Source of the DNA: Hyphomicrobiaceae bacterium
GTDB lineage: Bacteria > Pseudomonadota > Alphaproteobacteria > Rhizobiales > Hyphomicrobiaceae
Reading direction: 5' to 3'
Assembly: GCA_041397645.1 (NCBI GenBank)
Contig: JAWKWE010000006.1
Span: 362,920-426,919, forward strand
DNA: 64,000 bases
The translations under genes and the position numbers were made by a program. Positions 18,262 through 27,763 of the stretch are shown one piece after another (the first letter of the stretch is position 1; the number at the start of each line of letters is the position of its first letter). The notes beneath the pieces were generated by a model. The model did not search any database and was not told where the DNA came from. It saw only the letters and a program-made list of their open reading frames with translations.

Positions 18262-19284
18262 TTACAGGGTATACAGTGACGCGATTCCTTCCAAAGACCC
18301 TAGCCGAACAAAGAACGCGTCGTTGCTTGATTCCCGCGCGGTCATCGGCCAGATGAACCGCCACTCCTTTTGATAGGCGTAGCGGAAATGCTTTGAAAAG
18401 CCCTGCTTGAGCTGCCACGTAGCGCAAAAGTACGGATCGAAATAATTGACGTTTCGGGCATCCATCCGCAACTCCGGCCTCGCCGCACGAACCGCGCCCG
18501 CCAGCCGTTTGGCAAAGTCACCCACGTCGTAAATCACGACGAACGAGTCATAACCGAAATTGTCGAGTAGACGGTAATCGTAGCCAAGTGTCATGCAGTA
18601 AGCATAATAATCATCGCACCTCAGGGACATGCGCGTCCGCTGTGCGCAGCGCCCACCGTGATCGTCGCTGGGCTCGGCGTTGCCGATCCGCTCGTTCAAC
18701 GTTTCACCCTCGGCAATAGAAATCTCAAAATTGAGCTCGTCGTCCTGGACAGCGGTGCTGAGGTGCCCAGCAGACCATGACGAGGCTGGGCTGATGCGGA
18801 TAAGGCCTTCCCGGAACAGTCCCTCTGAATGCGCTTTCTTGGCGAGCTTGATCAGGAAAGGCCCCGGCCGCAACGGCCGCCCTTGCAAGATCTTTGCGCC
18901 AGACGGGGAGTCTGGATGCGTAGCGACGGGGAAGTGCGGCGGCTTCGGCAGGCCCGTAGGTATACCGCCGCGCAGGTTGAATTCCTCCATGGCGTGGGTC
19001 ATCCGGCTCATCCAGAAGAAACCATTTGCATCGGCCTTCAGGAGACCAAGCTGCCCTACGTCCGTCGTCGTGCAGTAGTTGGCCTGGATGTCCCCAAAAC
19101 GCCGGGTCAGCTCATTCATCGAGCAGTCGATCAGGTAAGGAAAATTGAGATAATCGAGCCGCCACTGATTCGAGCGCTTGATGGCAATTCCGTCTGTGCA
19201 GTGAGCCAGCATGTGGCTCTTCATCATCGCGGCGAGCTCGCGTCGATTGGGCCGGCGCAGAGCGAAAGGAGGAAGTTTCCACAC
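18262..19284 (-). CDS. Unknown protein, DUF2971-like ending
   Basis: 340 residues if translation starts at GTG 19284; an ATG at 19227 would give 321. The C-terminal half has YDSFVVIYDVGDFAKRL and later FRYAYQKEWRFIWP, the K-x-x-EWR pattern of DUF2971-type proteins often found in defence or toxin neighbourhoods. The remainder is not recognised. No operon partner. Confidence 0.55.
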   Translation of the reverse strand: MWKLPPFALRRPNRRELAAMMKSHMLAHCTDGIAIKRSNQWRLDYLNFPYLIDCSMNELTRRFGDIQANYCTTTDVGQLGLLKADANGFFWMSRMTHAMEEFNLRGGIPTGLPKPPHFPVATHPDSPSGAKILQGRPLRPGPFLIKLAKKAHSEGLFREGLIRISPASSWSAGHLSTAVQDDELNFEISIAEGETLNERIGNAEPSDDHGGRCAQRTRMSLRCDDYYAYCMTLGYDYRLLDNFGYDSFVVIYDVGDFAKRLAGAVRAARPELRMDARNVNYFDPYFCATWQLKQGFSKHFRYAYQKEWRFIWPMTARESSNDAFFVRLGSLEGIASLYTL

Positions 19285-19759
19285 AGGAGCGAGTCTCGGT
19301 GAGGCGCGAATCAGTCAGATACATAGAGGTTAGAGCATGGCCCGGGTGTTCATCAAAGTAGTCGCTAGGTCTGCTTTGTCCGCGCGGCGGATTGTGATCA
19401 CATCACCCTTCGGGCCGACCCATCGCCGCTGCGAAGATTGCTTTCTCCTACCAAGCGGACCCACGTGTCTCACACACTCTAGGGGCCGTAAACATCACTC
19501 GATGTCCGCTCCATTGCCATACTGGCGATTAAGGAGGCGGGTAGTCACACATGCTGGCGACGACCGCAAGCTCGGCCGCAGCCGTCTGACACGACAACCA
19601 GTCCCGTGTGAGCTTACGAAAGCGATTCAGATTTCAAAACATGCGGAGAACAAATTACAAATCTCAAACAACAATTTGGACAACAGGTCGTCCCAGCGCA
19701 AAAACCGCAATAGTGTTTTTAAATACATTTTTCTTTGTCCGCTCGAAGGCTCGTCGGAA
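19285..19759. other. Intergenic stretch without a supported gene
   Basis: About 475 bases between the previous gene and the H-NS-like gene. It is AT-richer from about 19620 onward. I see no gene. Confidence 0.4.
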
Positions 19760-20077
19760 CTAAACCGCAAAGCTGTCAAGCTTCGTGCCTTTACCAACGG
19801 CATCGGCTAACCACAGAGGCCTTCTTCCACGGCCAGTCCAAGTCTGAGAGGGGTCCTTTGGATTCCGGTATTTCACGGCAGACTTGCGCTTGGCTGGACG
19901 CTTTCCTCCGTCGATCAGTTCGGACAAGTTGAAGCCGGATTTCTGCGCAAGAGCGGCGAGTTTAGCTTTGACTTCTTGGGCTTGATCCGCCCGCTTTACG
20001 CAAATAGCAGCGTCAAGACGTCTTTTAAAAGCCACCAAATCTTTATAGCTCATCTTCGTCGGATCAATCCTGGACAT
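19760..20077 (-). CDS. H-NS-family nucleoid protein
   Basis: 105 residues from ATG 20077 (GGGAGAGG upstream). The N-terminal half is helical. The C-terminal DNA-binding motif is unmistakable: YRNPKDPSQ followed by TWTGRGRRPLWL, the AT-hook-like core of H-NS/HvrA-type proteins. Such proteins silence AT-rich foreign DNA. It lies inside the island of immunity-like genes, so it may repress the island or arrive with it. Confidence 0.9.
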   Translation of the reverse strand: MSRIDPTKMSYKDLVAFKRRLDAAICVKRADQAQEVKAKLAALAQKSGFNLSELIDGGKRPAKRKSAVKYRNPKDPSQTWTGRGRRPLWLADAVGKGTKLDSFAV

Positions 20078-20305
20078 TACGCAAATTCCTCTCCCAAAGT
20101 GCATCGAGCATTTGTGAATACGCATCCTCGCGTTGTCACGTAATTTCCGGCCAAACGGTCAACTTTTCTAAATCGCGCATCGCCCAAGCAACGTTAATCA
20201 CGGATCTGATATTTCATAGATGCACAGGAGGCTCCGTGGACATCCTGCCGAACGTCGGCATCCCCACGTACAAATCGGTGACACAGATCCTTCAAGAGGT
20301 CGAAG

Positions 20306-20755
20306 ATGACATCAGAGGACTTTAAGAGGGATATATACGGGGCGCTGCAAAGCCTGGGCTTTAAAAAGCGCGGCAAGTCGGTCTACCGCGATCAAGAAAA
20401 CGTAATGGTACTGGTTTCTATAGAGAAGGCTTCCCGATGGCACATCGATGTCGGTTTCTGGCTCAAATTCTTGGGCGGAGAAACCACTACAGATCGGCAT
20501 GAGAAGACACACATCTATATGCGTTTAGACCGCATCTTTCCTATGTATCGCGACATTATTCGAGCAGCCTGTGATTTAGGCGCGTCCGATCAGCTAATAG
20601 GGTACACAAAGTTACTTGAGCTCTTGCCGACTGTGATGGATGGCAAATTGCGATCAATGGGCACGGAAGAAGGGCTGAAGACTGCTCTGCGCGACGGTCA
20701 CCTCTCACATGCCCTTTCCTTGCTTGAAGCCCGTAAATACCTCGAACAGTTGTAG
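20306..20755 (+). CDS. DUF4304 immunity-like protein
   Basis: 149 residues. The N-terminus LQSLGFKKRGKSVYRDQENV followed by a beta strand (WHIDVGFWLKFL) matches DUF4304, a family frequent downstream of polymorphic toxins. A second, divergent DUF4304 gene at 55152-55667 is paired with a nuclease toxin. Here no toxin is adjacent, so this one is an orphan. Confidence 0.75.
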   Translation: MTSEDFKRDIYGALQSLGFKKRGKSVYRDQENVMVLVSIEKASRWHIDVGFWLKFLGGETTTDRHEKTHIYMRLDRIFPMYRDIIRAACDLGASDQLIGYTKLLELLPTVMDGKLRSMGTEEGLKTALRDGHLSHALSLLEARKYLEQL

Positions 20756-21269
20756 CCACTGCAAAGCACAAACGCCGTGAAGAAAGCCAGCGTATTGCCA
20801 GAGAGCGCATAGGATCCGCGTGTCCTCAAGGCATGAGCACGCCGGTGGCGCGCACACGGGCTACAATTATCAAATTAGGGGAGTTAGTCAGCCAGACCAA
20901 CTCTCTCAACCGCCGCTTTGATAAATGGCTGCAGCCAAATTATTAGCGAACAATGCGCCTTAATGAGGTTTCAAGAAAGGCGAGACGTAAAGGTAATCAA
21001 GATCCGACTTCGCCTGCGCAAAAGGAAGTGCGCACCGGGCCAGACGTTCCTTACAACGCTCGATCTCGCAGTGCACTGGGAACTTAACGGACGATTTGAG
21101 GTTGCCTCAAGCGGGCAATTGCGTCCGCTGTGATGTGATCTTCCCGTCTTGATCATTCGCAGACCCGGATGACGCGCTCGCCCTATTCTCCCGTCATCAC
21201 TGGCACGCTCACGAGGGCGTTTGGCCCCTACAACTTCGATCTCTTTCGCAAGAATCCACCCCGACAGCC
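20756..21269. other. Intergenic stretch without a supported gene
   Basis: About 510 bases. Frames on both strands overlap each other (for example 20971-21357 minus, Ser/Arg-rich) and look like shadows or debris. Confidence 0.4.
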
Positions 21270-21635
21270 CTATCGAAGACGAAATAACGACAGCTGAAAT
21301 TCTAGATCTTCGTAGCTCATCGGACGCTGATTTGGAGTCCTTCGTCCAAGGACCCAACGCCCCAGCCTCGTTGAATGAGGCTGCAGCTCTTCTCCATAGT
21401 CGCGCACAAAGTCATCAGCAGGCACAGTTTCAATGTTCATGAAGATGTTGCCAAAGGCGTCATCCTTGAGATGGTAGCCCACGACATCATTGAAAATCAG
21501 TGTCGAGCTTTCTGGGACATCCGACCAATTCGGCCGACGGAGCCCGAGTTCGATCACCTTCTTCTCACAATCGACACTGTAGCCAGTGACTAGCCAATCA
21601 CCAAACGACGGCAGCGCGGTGACGCAATTTCCCAA
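21270..21635 (-). CDS. Unknown protein, possible immunity
   Basis: 121 residues, acidic, beta-rich at the N-terminus (WLVTGYSVDCEKKVIELGLRRP), with IFNDVVGYHLKDDAFGNI later. It starts immediately after an Imm32-like gene on the same strand, so they form a pair. The layout (strand-rich repression-of-toxin type) fits an immunity protein, but I recognise no family. Confidence 0.6.
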   Translation of the reverse strand: MGNCVTALPSFGDWLVTGYSVDCEKKVIELGLRRPNWSDVPESSTLIFNDVVGYHLKDDAFGNIFMNIETVPADDFVRDYGEELQPHSTRLGRWVLGRRTPNQRPMSYEDLEFQLSLFRLR

Positions 21636-21890
21636 TCAGGGAGCATCGCCGGAATATTGGCTCTCCGGCAGACGAACTAAGCGAAGGCTGTGCACTAGAA
21701 CGTATTTTTCTCCGCCGAATTTGTCTTCGGTGAGTTCGTTTCCTGCCCAAGATGGAGTCATTAGGTGAAGATGGCCAACCGGGCTCCGTAGCGTATTCAA
21801 CTTTGACAGAAGAAAGTCGAGCCCTTCTTCATCAAAACAAATCGCGACTTCGCCATCGTCGCCGACCTCATGTTCCACCGTCAATTTCAT
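21636..21890 (-). CDS. Imm32-like immunity protein
   Basis: 84 residues from ATG 21890 (GGAGTTGAGAG upstream). EEGLDFLLSKLNTLR followed by GHLHLMTPSWAGNELTE and HSLRLVRL matches the short Imm32-type family. Its stop abuts the next gene on the same strand. No partner toxin is visible in the window. Confidence 0.75.
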   Translation of the reverse strand: MKLTVEHEVGDDGEVAICFDEEGLDFLLSKLNTLRSPVGHLHLMTPSWAGNELTEDKFGGEKYVLVHSLRLVRLPESQYSGDAP

Positions 21891-21941
21891 CGCTCTCAAC
21901 TCCACGAAGGTGACCATACACCGGCGGCTAGGCAGCCAGCT

Positions 21942-22619
21942 CTAATTCGCGAACTCGAAATCCAGACACCTCTTCACAAATTCGAGGGGTGCGGAGGTGA
22001 GTTCGCGTGAAAGGCCCGATGCTATAAACTTCGAATATGGTGTAAGTTGTAACAGGATTTGGTCGTCTGCAATCCCGGCTTTTCTGCCCGCCATGACAGC
22101 TTGTGCCGCTCGCAAGGCGCCATGCACTTGGCTCCATCGGAATGCAGCTGAATCGGAGACAAGAACGCTGTAATACCTGGAAAAACTTGTTATATCTTCG
22201 CAAGGCCTAACAATTTCTTCGCGAATTTTGCTCTCTAGAATCTTCGACGTATGTAGCAAATCCGCATCCGGCAAATACACCGATAATCCCCAATGGCCGT
22301 GATCCTCAAGCAGCGTGAATGCCATATATCCATTGTCAAGCGTGTATTTTGAGGGATTATCATGTTGATACAATTTCCCACCAAATGTACAGAGCGCGTT
22401 CCCCGAAAAGGCGAACACGTCGGGGTTGAACATTCCATACTCAATCCCGAGGACATTAGGTGGACCGCGCGCGATGGATCTTCCGAGGCGCAGGAATAAA
22501 TAGTGATCCACATCACGGGAAGCCCAAACGGCCTTAAAGCGATTCTTCCCGACCCGTTTGTACCCACAGCGCTCGATTGCTTGAATCACTGTAGGCGAGC
22601 CTAAGTCCTCAACGTCCAT
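21942..22619 (-). CDS. Immunity-like protein, paralogue of nuclease-immunity genes at 52.2 and 59.1 kb
   Basis: 225 residues from ATG 22619. The C-terminal part SFSRYYSVLVSDSAAFRWSQ, RAAQAVMAGRKAGIADDQI parallels the gene at 52211-52927 (TWFEALATDSDAFPWWQV, RAAQAVALGARLGMSDQEI) and more loosely 59122-59793. Those two follow PD-(D/E)xK-like toxins, so this is likely an orphan immunity gene against a similar nuclease. The frame stays open to 22685, but homology starts later. Confidence 0.65.
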   Translation of the reverse strand: MDVEDLGSPTVIQAIERCGYKRVGKNRFKAVWASRDVDHYLFLRLGRSIARGPPNVLGIEYGMFNPDVFAFSGNALCTFGGKLYQHDNPSKYTLDNGYMAFTLLEDHGHWGLSVYLPDADLLHTSKILESKIREEIVRPCEDITSFSRYYSVLVSDSAAFRWSQVHGALRAAQAVMAGRKAGIADDQILLQLTPYSKFIASGLSRELTSAPLEFVKRCLDFEFAN

Positions 22620-22996
22620 TTCCAGCACTCCGTGACAGTTGAAATGCGGGATTGTGCGCCTACGCTCGAATGACTGTTTAGGCAAGCCACCATTGCAACG
22701 GGAGCGGGCACGAACCAGCTTTGTAACGCCTTGATCGAAACCTCAGGTGACCGATGCAGTCTCTCATGGCGACGGAAGAAACTGTGTTGCAGGCGCTCCG
22801 CATTTTCATTGGAAACGCAGACGTCGAAATCCCCGGCAGGGAGCTACGTTCAAGGCACCAGCCCACCATCCGTTGGCTTCGGTCCAAGCTGCTAATGCCT
22901 CGAGATAGTTTTCGAGCGGTACACAACCACGACCAGCGCGATGGCTGTTTGTACCGTCCGTCGGCGAGAAGTGTTATGAACTCTTGAGGTCGCGCG
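22620..22996. other. Intergenic stretch, possible decayed gene
   Basis: About 375 bases. Part of it (22690-22860, minus) reads as protein-like sequence for about 50 residues without a start, perhaps a remnant. No intact gene. Confidence 0.35.
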
Positions 22997-23260
22997 TTAC
23001 CACTCCGCTTCGCGGCGCCAGACGCAACGCGCGGCTAACGGTTCCCTCTGCGGCTCACAACCAATGAGCGCAGATCGCAAATTTTCCGCAGCTTCGTTGA
23101 CTGCTGTAACCGCGTACACGCGACCCCAGTCCTCGAGATTGCTCGCGACCGCTCGAAAAAAGACGATCGACTGATCGCGCTGTCTAAGTGCAATTCCCGA
23201 TGGTGGTCCCTCGTAATAGTCCATTGCGATAAGCCATCGACAGTAAGGTCGTTCTGACAT
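22997..23260 (-). CDS. Small unknown protein
   Basis: 87 residues. CRWLIAMDYYEGPPSGIALRQ and an even hydrophobic pattern suggest a real protein. Size, strand and setting among immunity-like genes suggest the same class. No family recognised. Confidence 0.5.
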   Translation of the reverse strand: MSERPYCRWLIAMDYYEGPPSGIALRQRDQSIVFFRAVASNLEDWGRVYAVTAVNEAAENLRSALIGCEPQREPLAARCVWRREAEW

Positions 23261-23325
23261 CTTCAGTAATCTCGGTTGGCGGGCATGTCATTTCAGCCCC
23301 AAACGCAGCACTGCACCCAATCTTA

Positions 23326-23784
23326 TCATCTTCGGAGTATATGGCCGACGTGCCCCTCTTCGAACTCCAAGACGCCCAAGCGCTCACCACCCTCCAACGA
23401 AGCGTACACTTGATAGATATCTGCTTCGGGGTGAACGTCTAGCGCATATAGATGGCGCGCGCCAAAATCGATCCGTTCGAAGCTGCTGCCTAGTGCCTCT
23501 AGCTGCGTGAGAATCTCGCTGAAACGTTGATCGTTCGCATCAACGAGAATTCGGTACGTCGAGTGGCCGCTTCGCGATACGACTTCTTTAAACTCGAACC
23601 TCAGGCCGTCATCGGATGGAACCACACGAACTACGTCTCCCCAACTTAATCCACGTGCGAAATACGGAGTATTGAGGAGTCTAAACACTCCTTCCTCGCT
23701 CGAATCTGCGAGAGGTTCGATCCAAATGCTTTCGCTGCCGTGGCCATGCCAATCCTTGGCATCGAGCTTTAAGTTGAGCTTCAT
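23326..23784 (-). CDS. DUF4265 immunity-like protein
   Basis: 152 residues from ATG 23784. WIEPLADSSEEGVFRLLNTP, GLSWGDVVRV and SGHSTYRI are the typical landmarks of DUF4265, a family repeatedly seen in polymorphic toxin loci. The downstream gene of the pair (23801-24079) ends 17 bases before its start, so they are cotranscribed. Orphan: no toxin next to it. Confidence 0.75.
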   Translation of the reverse strand: MKLNLKLDAKDWHGHGSESIWIEPLADSSEEGVFRLLNTPYFARGLSWGDVVRVVPSDDGLRFEFKEVVSRSGHSTYRILVDANDQRFSEILTQLEALGSSFERIDFGARHLYALDVHPEADIYQVYASLEGGERLGVLEFEEGHVGHILRR

Positions 23785-23800
23785 GATCGCGCACGTTTGC

Positions 23801-24079
23801 CTAACCATTATTGGAGGCACGAGACGAAGTAGTTGGCGAGGCCAGCAACGCCCGCAATCGCTCGACCTCCGCTAACAACTCGGGCACATCTTGGCGGGCA
23901 TGAGCGATAAAGTCGATATCCTCACCCGTGGCTCCCAATATTTCCAGCTCTTCGCCGGAGGTGCGCACGATACTAGAGCCACCAAAATGATCGCGCCCTT
24001 CAATGAAACTCTTCCAGGGACCCGGCGTCGCAAGCTGTAGCCTAACCCTTATTTGATTGATGCGTTCTTGCGTAATCAT
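23801..24079 (-). CDS. Conserved small protein, function unknown
   Basis: 92 residues beginning MITQERINQIRVRLQLATPGPW and containing GATGEDIDFIAHARQDVPELL. This recurs as a small conserved hypothetical in Proteobacteria and phage or plasmid contexts. Cotranscribed with the DUF4265 gene. The role is unknown. Confidence 0.65.
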   Translation of the reverse strand: MITQERINQIRVRLQLATPGPWKSFIEGRDHFGGSSIVRTSGEELEILGATGEDIDFIAHARQDVPELLAEVERLRALLASPTTSSRASNNG

Positions 24080-24215
24080 TGCAGCGCTCGTTTACCCCGT
24101 CCCATCTAGCTTTAAGGAACTTGCCATCGTTTTGTGAGGCCTTCCGCATTGCGACCCTCAGTGCTCGATTTCAATGATCATTCCATGCAAACCAAAGGTC
24201 TTCAGCATTTATCTT

Positions 24216-24480
24216 TTACACTGTCAGCGATCGCTCGATGTCACTCCGCGTCTTGCTCTTTGTGGCATAGCGATGGATACGCGATGAAGCCTCCGGCGGT
24301 AGCGACCGGCTCTTGATCCACCCCAGTTTGGGCGCCGACGCCCGTGGGGCTGAGATAACAGTTTGTGCGGCGTCGGCGTCACCGCGTTGCACAGCAGCAT
24401 CCGACGGAACTGAATAGCAGCGAATTTGATCCCACGTGAAGTCCCCAAGTCTGCAAGCGTAATGCACCTACGCATCGCGT
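24216..24480 (-). pseudogene. Remnant of a TPR immunity gene
   Basis: On the minus strand AVQRGDADAAQTVI...APKLGW parallels AVQGGDADTAQTVI...APKLGW near the C-terminus of the intact TPR gene at 42126-42590. The remainder of the gene is absent or out of frame. It shows that the orphan island and the rhs array exchanged sequence. Confidence 0.65.
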
Positions 24481-24576
24481 ACAATAGTCAGAGGGCCGAC
24501 GAAGAGCATGTGGATCATATCTATCCGACCTGATAATTTCACACGCGATTGCGGCAACTAGGCAGAGGGGCATCGC

Positions 24577-25419
24577 GTGACAACCGAAGAAGTTGCCTGT
24601 CCATGTTGTGGGTATTTGTCTTTTCAGCGGCGCGGGGACTTCGAAATTTGCCCTATCTGCTATTGGGAAGATGACCCTACCCAGATTGCTGATCCCTGGC
24701 TACGCGGCGGCGCCAATCGACCATGCCTTGAGGAAGCACAACGCATATTTGTTTCTGCCGGTGCGATGGAAGAACGATTTGCTGACAGGGTTCGGGGCCC
24801 CTCCGCGCAGGATAGAAAGGATCCAGATTGGAGAGTAGTAAACGAGCTAGATAGGGAACACACAACCACTCCGAGGGAGATAGAGGAGAGACGGAAGCAA
24901 GGAAAGACTATCCCGTACGAATACTGGTTGCGAGCCCGCGCGCATAGCTCGAGAGCAACGTCCCCGTTACATGCGCACCATCCATGGAATAACCCCGGCG
25001 ACATCCAGCGCGCCCTGGATGCGGTAAGCCATGCGGTCACTGATCAAGCGAAAGCTGCCACTTATGACCAGATCCTCTATTCTATCGGCAATAATCATGC
25101 GGGCACCTACTATCCCGTTGCGCTAACTGTCTTGCCCGAGTTCGATTGCATTTTGCTACGAGGCAGCTTGGCAGCGTGCGAGATCGTTCTCGACGTCCTT
25201 ATTGAGCTGGTCACCAGCTTCGCGCCCGAACCTGGCTTTGAATACTACACAGATGACACTGGTATCGAGACAGACCTCGCGGAGGCGATGAAACGCGGTG
25301 TAAGCGCGAGGATCCCCGCCATTCGTACGCGACTTCCGACGTTTCCAATCGGCTCGCGCGCGGCGCGTATCGCCATTGAGTTGCTCGACTGGTTAGAAGA
25401 TAACCGACCTCAAGCCTAG
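24577..25419 (+). CDS. CPCC cysteine-rich domain fused to an unknown domain
   Basis: 280 residues from GTG 24577 (AGAGGGG upstream). The N-terminal 60 residues carry CPCCGYLSF and CPICYWEDDP, the CPCC-type zinc-ribbon-like domain. The C-terminal 150 residues form an alpha/beta or helical-repeat domain (AVTDQAKAATYDQILYSIGN, PVALTVLPEFDCILLRGSL). CPCC proteins are often small immunity partners; here one is the head of a longer protein. Single gene, no toxin beside it. Confidence 0.7.
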   Translation: MTTEEVACPCCGYLSFQRRGDFEICPICYWEDDPTQIADPWLRGGANRPCLEEAQRIFVSAGAMEERFADRVRGPSAQDRKDPDWRVVNELDREHTTTPREIEERRKQGKTIPYEYWLRARAHSSRATSPLHAHHPWNNPGDIQRALDAVSHAVTDQAKAATYDQILYSIGNNHAGTYYPVALTVLPEFDCILLRGSLAACEIVLDVLIELVTSFAPEPGFEYYTDDTGIETDLAEAMKRGVSARIPAIRTRLPTFPIGSRAARIAIELLDWLEDNRPQA

Positions 25420-25550
25420 CGGCGTGCTAGCGCGTGCGTCATTCACTAGACCTTCAGTTGGCACGCTCCGATCACCACTAAAAAATCGCAACGACGCACT
25501 GACAATCGATGGCGGGATCGAGCGTTATCGGGACGACGGAAGTATGCTCT

Positions 25551-25853
25551 TCAATACGATTGAATGAACGAGGCAGTTTGAAAGCAATCGAAGCAGACAA
25601 AGACGTACACCAATCCCGCATCGGCCAAGCAAATCTCGTCCGAGATAGAGTCCAATTGACCGTAAAATGTCATTTGTTCACCACACCCGTTACAAACCGG
25701 CCATTTTGCTTTCTGAATAAATAGCGGCTCGCCGCCGAGTTTGTGTCTAGTGCCAATCTCTGGAGCCGCCCATTCGGACTTTACTATTTTCCTTGCTTCA
25801 TCGTCTAACGGTTCAGCAGTAAGTTTGAACAGCGGTATGCGAATTTTCGACAT
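25551..25853 (-). CDS. Small zinc-ribbon-like protein
   Basis: 100 residues from ATG 25853. CNGCGEQM and later CFDC provide two CxxC pairs about 35 residues apart, consistent with one zinc site. AAPEIGTRHKLGGEPLFIQ recalls DUF1963-type immunity proteins, which often end in such a ribbon. Function inferred from setting only. Confidence 0.6.
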   Translation of the reverse strand: MSKIRIPLFKLTAEPLDDEARKIVKSEWAAPEIGTRHKLGGEPLFIQKAKWPVCNGCGEQMTFYGQLDSISDEICLADAGLVYVFVCFDCFQTASFIQSY

Positions 25854-26248
25854 GGGTTTCCTCACCCTTTTAGTTAGTAAAACTGGTCGAACAGCAGGGC
25901 TGTTATCGATACCATGGATTCTCAACGAACTATGCTGATCAATCTCAACACCGAATACCTAGCTGAGGCATTTCCGTCGCCCTACAGAAGCGATGCGCTA
26001 GCCGCAAGCAAAGCGGCTCTGAAGTTGCTAATTCCTCCACATCGTCATCTGGTCCTGACCGACGTTCCGCCGCAGCGCGGCAGGATGGTCGGTAACCCCG
26101 TCAGAACTCAACCGGAAATAATAAACAGCATCTGGACTGATGCGCTGAGCATCTAGAAGGAAACGGCTGGATGATCGGGACTTGCCGAGATCGTTAGTGA
26201 ATTACTGGAATGAACCGCTCAGCAACGACGTCAGCCCTAACATGCGGA
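25854..26248. other. Stretch without a convincing gene
   Basis: About 395 bases. A plus-strand frame at 25914-26156 (80 codons) exists, but its composition and its overlap with the preceding gene's upstream region make it doubtful. Confidence 0.35.
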
Positions 26249-26431
26249 TCAGTTTATTTTCGACTGAACGAACGAGATGAATTGCTGCTCATGCTCGGCA
26301 TTGGCGAACGCTGAACGGGCAATAAAAATCCCCGCAAAGGGGTCCGTCCAGAGTACCAAGACAAGGTTCTGCGACGTGATTGAGGTGATCAATTTCCAAC
26401 TGACCTGGCACTCACGGAGTTCATCGGACAT
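26249..26431 (-). CDS. Small protein or immunity-gene fragment
   Basis: 60 residues with VSWKLITSITSQNLVLVLWTD and an ending EHEQQFISFVQSKIN that looks like a genuine C-terminus. It could be a short complete protein or the tail of a longer one. Low certainty. Confidence 0.35.
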   Translation of the reverse strand: MSDELRECQVSWKLITSITSQNLVLVLWTDPFAGIFIARSAFANAEHEQQFISFVQSKIN

Positions 26432-26635
26432 GACACTGCATTTTTCGGCTTCATTATAGGGTCGGGCACGTTCTGGTTGGTCAACCTAGCTGAGCGCGCA
26501 ATTTTAAGGCGGAAACCTACACCCACCTTGTTTCGTGACGATGGTTTAGTGCTGGGCGATCGCACATTGTCCGTGGACGAGTACGGTGTACACATAACCA
26601 ACGAACTCCTAACAGAAGAGGGGCAGGAAATGTAA
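26384..26635 (+). pseudogene. YcxB-like protein remnant
   Basis: An open stretch without a start codon reads FFGFIIGSGTFWLVN, then AILRRKPTPTLF, then LGDRTLSVDEYGVHI, and stops at 26633. It combines a membrane segment with the GxRTLxxDExGV pattern of YcxB-like proteins. It overlaps the small minus-strand frame above. The 5' end is missing, so it is decayed. Confidence 0.45.
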
Positions 26636-26867
26636 TATCCGCCCCAATGGCAACTGCCCAAATTCTGTTTCCATCCCATCGCTTGGCCTGAAAGAGCTCC
26701 CGACAACGCGTATCGCTAAAGTCGTCATGGTGCTTTTGTTCTAGCCTATAAGTCAGAAGCATTCTGTGTCGCCCCTCTGCGTCTGCAAAGTCGCTCCGAA
26801 AAAGCACCTCGGCGGTGAAAAAACAATGGTCATATTCTATAAGCCATGCGCTAGGTTGGGCGTTCAA
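26517..26867 (-). pseudogene. Unknown gene, frameshifted 3' end
   Basis: The first 85 residues (MNAQPSAWLIEYDHCFFTAE, then YRLEQKHHDDFSDTRC, then WAVAIGADITF) look protein-like. The last 30 (HRTRPRTMCDRP) run antisense to the YcxB-like remnant and look like read-through. Probably a truncated gene. Confidence 0.4.
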
Positions 26868-26969
26868 ATACCGTTAAGGTGTGGTTCCGCCACGGGGTGT
26901 GGTCGACATTTTGCTGGAACCCGCCGTCCGCAAAATTCGCAATCGAGTTAATGCCGAATGGGGGTAAAA

Positions 26970-27491
26970 ATGGGCTACGATATCGTGTGGTTTGCCTGCC
27001 AGCTCGCGAGCTGCAATCCGGCCACTGTTGTGGATGCGATCATCTTTGAACAGCAAAAGGCTGTCGCTGAGTTGCTGGAGCAGTCCGGAATGACAATGCA
27101 GGAAACTCGGTCCAGCTCGGGAGTAAGGATTCAAACGCTTGTGCCGAAATCCGGGAAGAATTCTGAAGTTGATGGCAAGCAAGCTGACAAAGTGCCCCCT
27201 CCTAAGCCGGGGCGCCAAGGTTTGGCAGAACTGCTGAAACCGACAGACCGCAAGACGCTACAAGAAAAAATCGCGGCGGCGATGCCGGGGGACTGGAAGC
27301 TACTCGACGATAGCGAGCGGGAGACGACTTGGCAGTCCGGCAAGGGTGCCGTCCAAATTGGTTGGCATGGAGCCTACGTCATCGGCACAGGCTATGGAAA
27401 TTTTGAGGATGGGCTCGATGCTGCAAGCAGGGCGCTGACAAGCGCTGGATTGACTGCCTTTGATCCGCAATCAGGTACGACCCTGCCGTAG
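26970..27491 (+). CDS. Unknown protein
   Basis: 173 residues from ATG 26970 (GGGGGT just upstream; another ATG at 26958). The N-terminal part is helical, a Pro/Lys linker lies at about residues 70-85 (KVPPPKPGRQG), and the C-terminal domain has GDWKLLDDSERETTWQSGKG. The two-part layout is unusual for an immunity protein. No family recognised. Confidence 0.6.
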   Translation: MGYDIVWFACQLASCNPATVVDAIIFEQQKAVAELLEQSGMTMQETRSSSGVRIQTLVPKSGKNSEVDGKQADKVPPPKPGRQGLAELLKPTDRKTLQEKIAAAMPGDWKLLDDSERETTWQSGKGAVQIGWHGAYVIGTGYGNFEDGLDAASRALTSAGLTAFDPQSGTTLP

Positions 27492-27763
27492 CGCTCAATA
27501 CGGGGACGCGCAGTGGCAAATGACTGTGCTGCTTGAATTCCGCTCCGTGTCAGTGAGCGGCGAGGCCGTCCTTCTTCCTGCGCGTTTACATTTCGACGAT
27601 GAAAGCTTGCATTTCAATCCAGGCGTGGCCGAGACTCGAAGGACGTAGAGCAAGCAATTTCGCCTGAGGCGGGAGGTGTCCTGAGCTTCCTAGTACGACA
27701 ACATGAACCGCTTGAAGGCCCTAAAGGGCAGCAACCCACCGACGTTGATGTTGGAACAGAATA

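Noticed and set aside
20971..21357. Minus-strand frame of 128 codons
   Set aside because: Ser/Arg-rich, overlaps the end of the better-supported gene 21270-21635, and shows no recognisable pattern.
25914..26156. Plus-strand frame of 80 codons
   Set aside because: No ribosome site, odd composition, overlaps the upstream region of the divergent zinc-ribbon gene; possibly debris.
26874..27218. Minus-strand frame of 114 codons
   Set aside because: Antisense to the better-supported plus-strand gene at 26970-27491.
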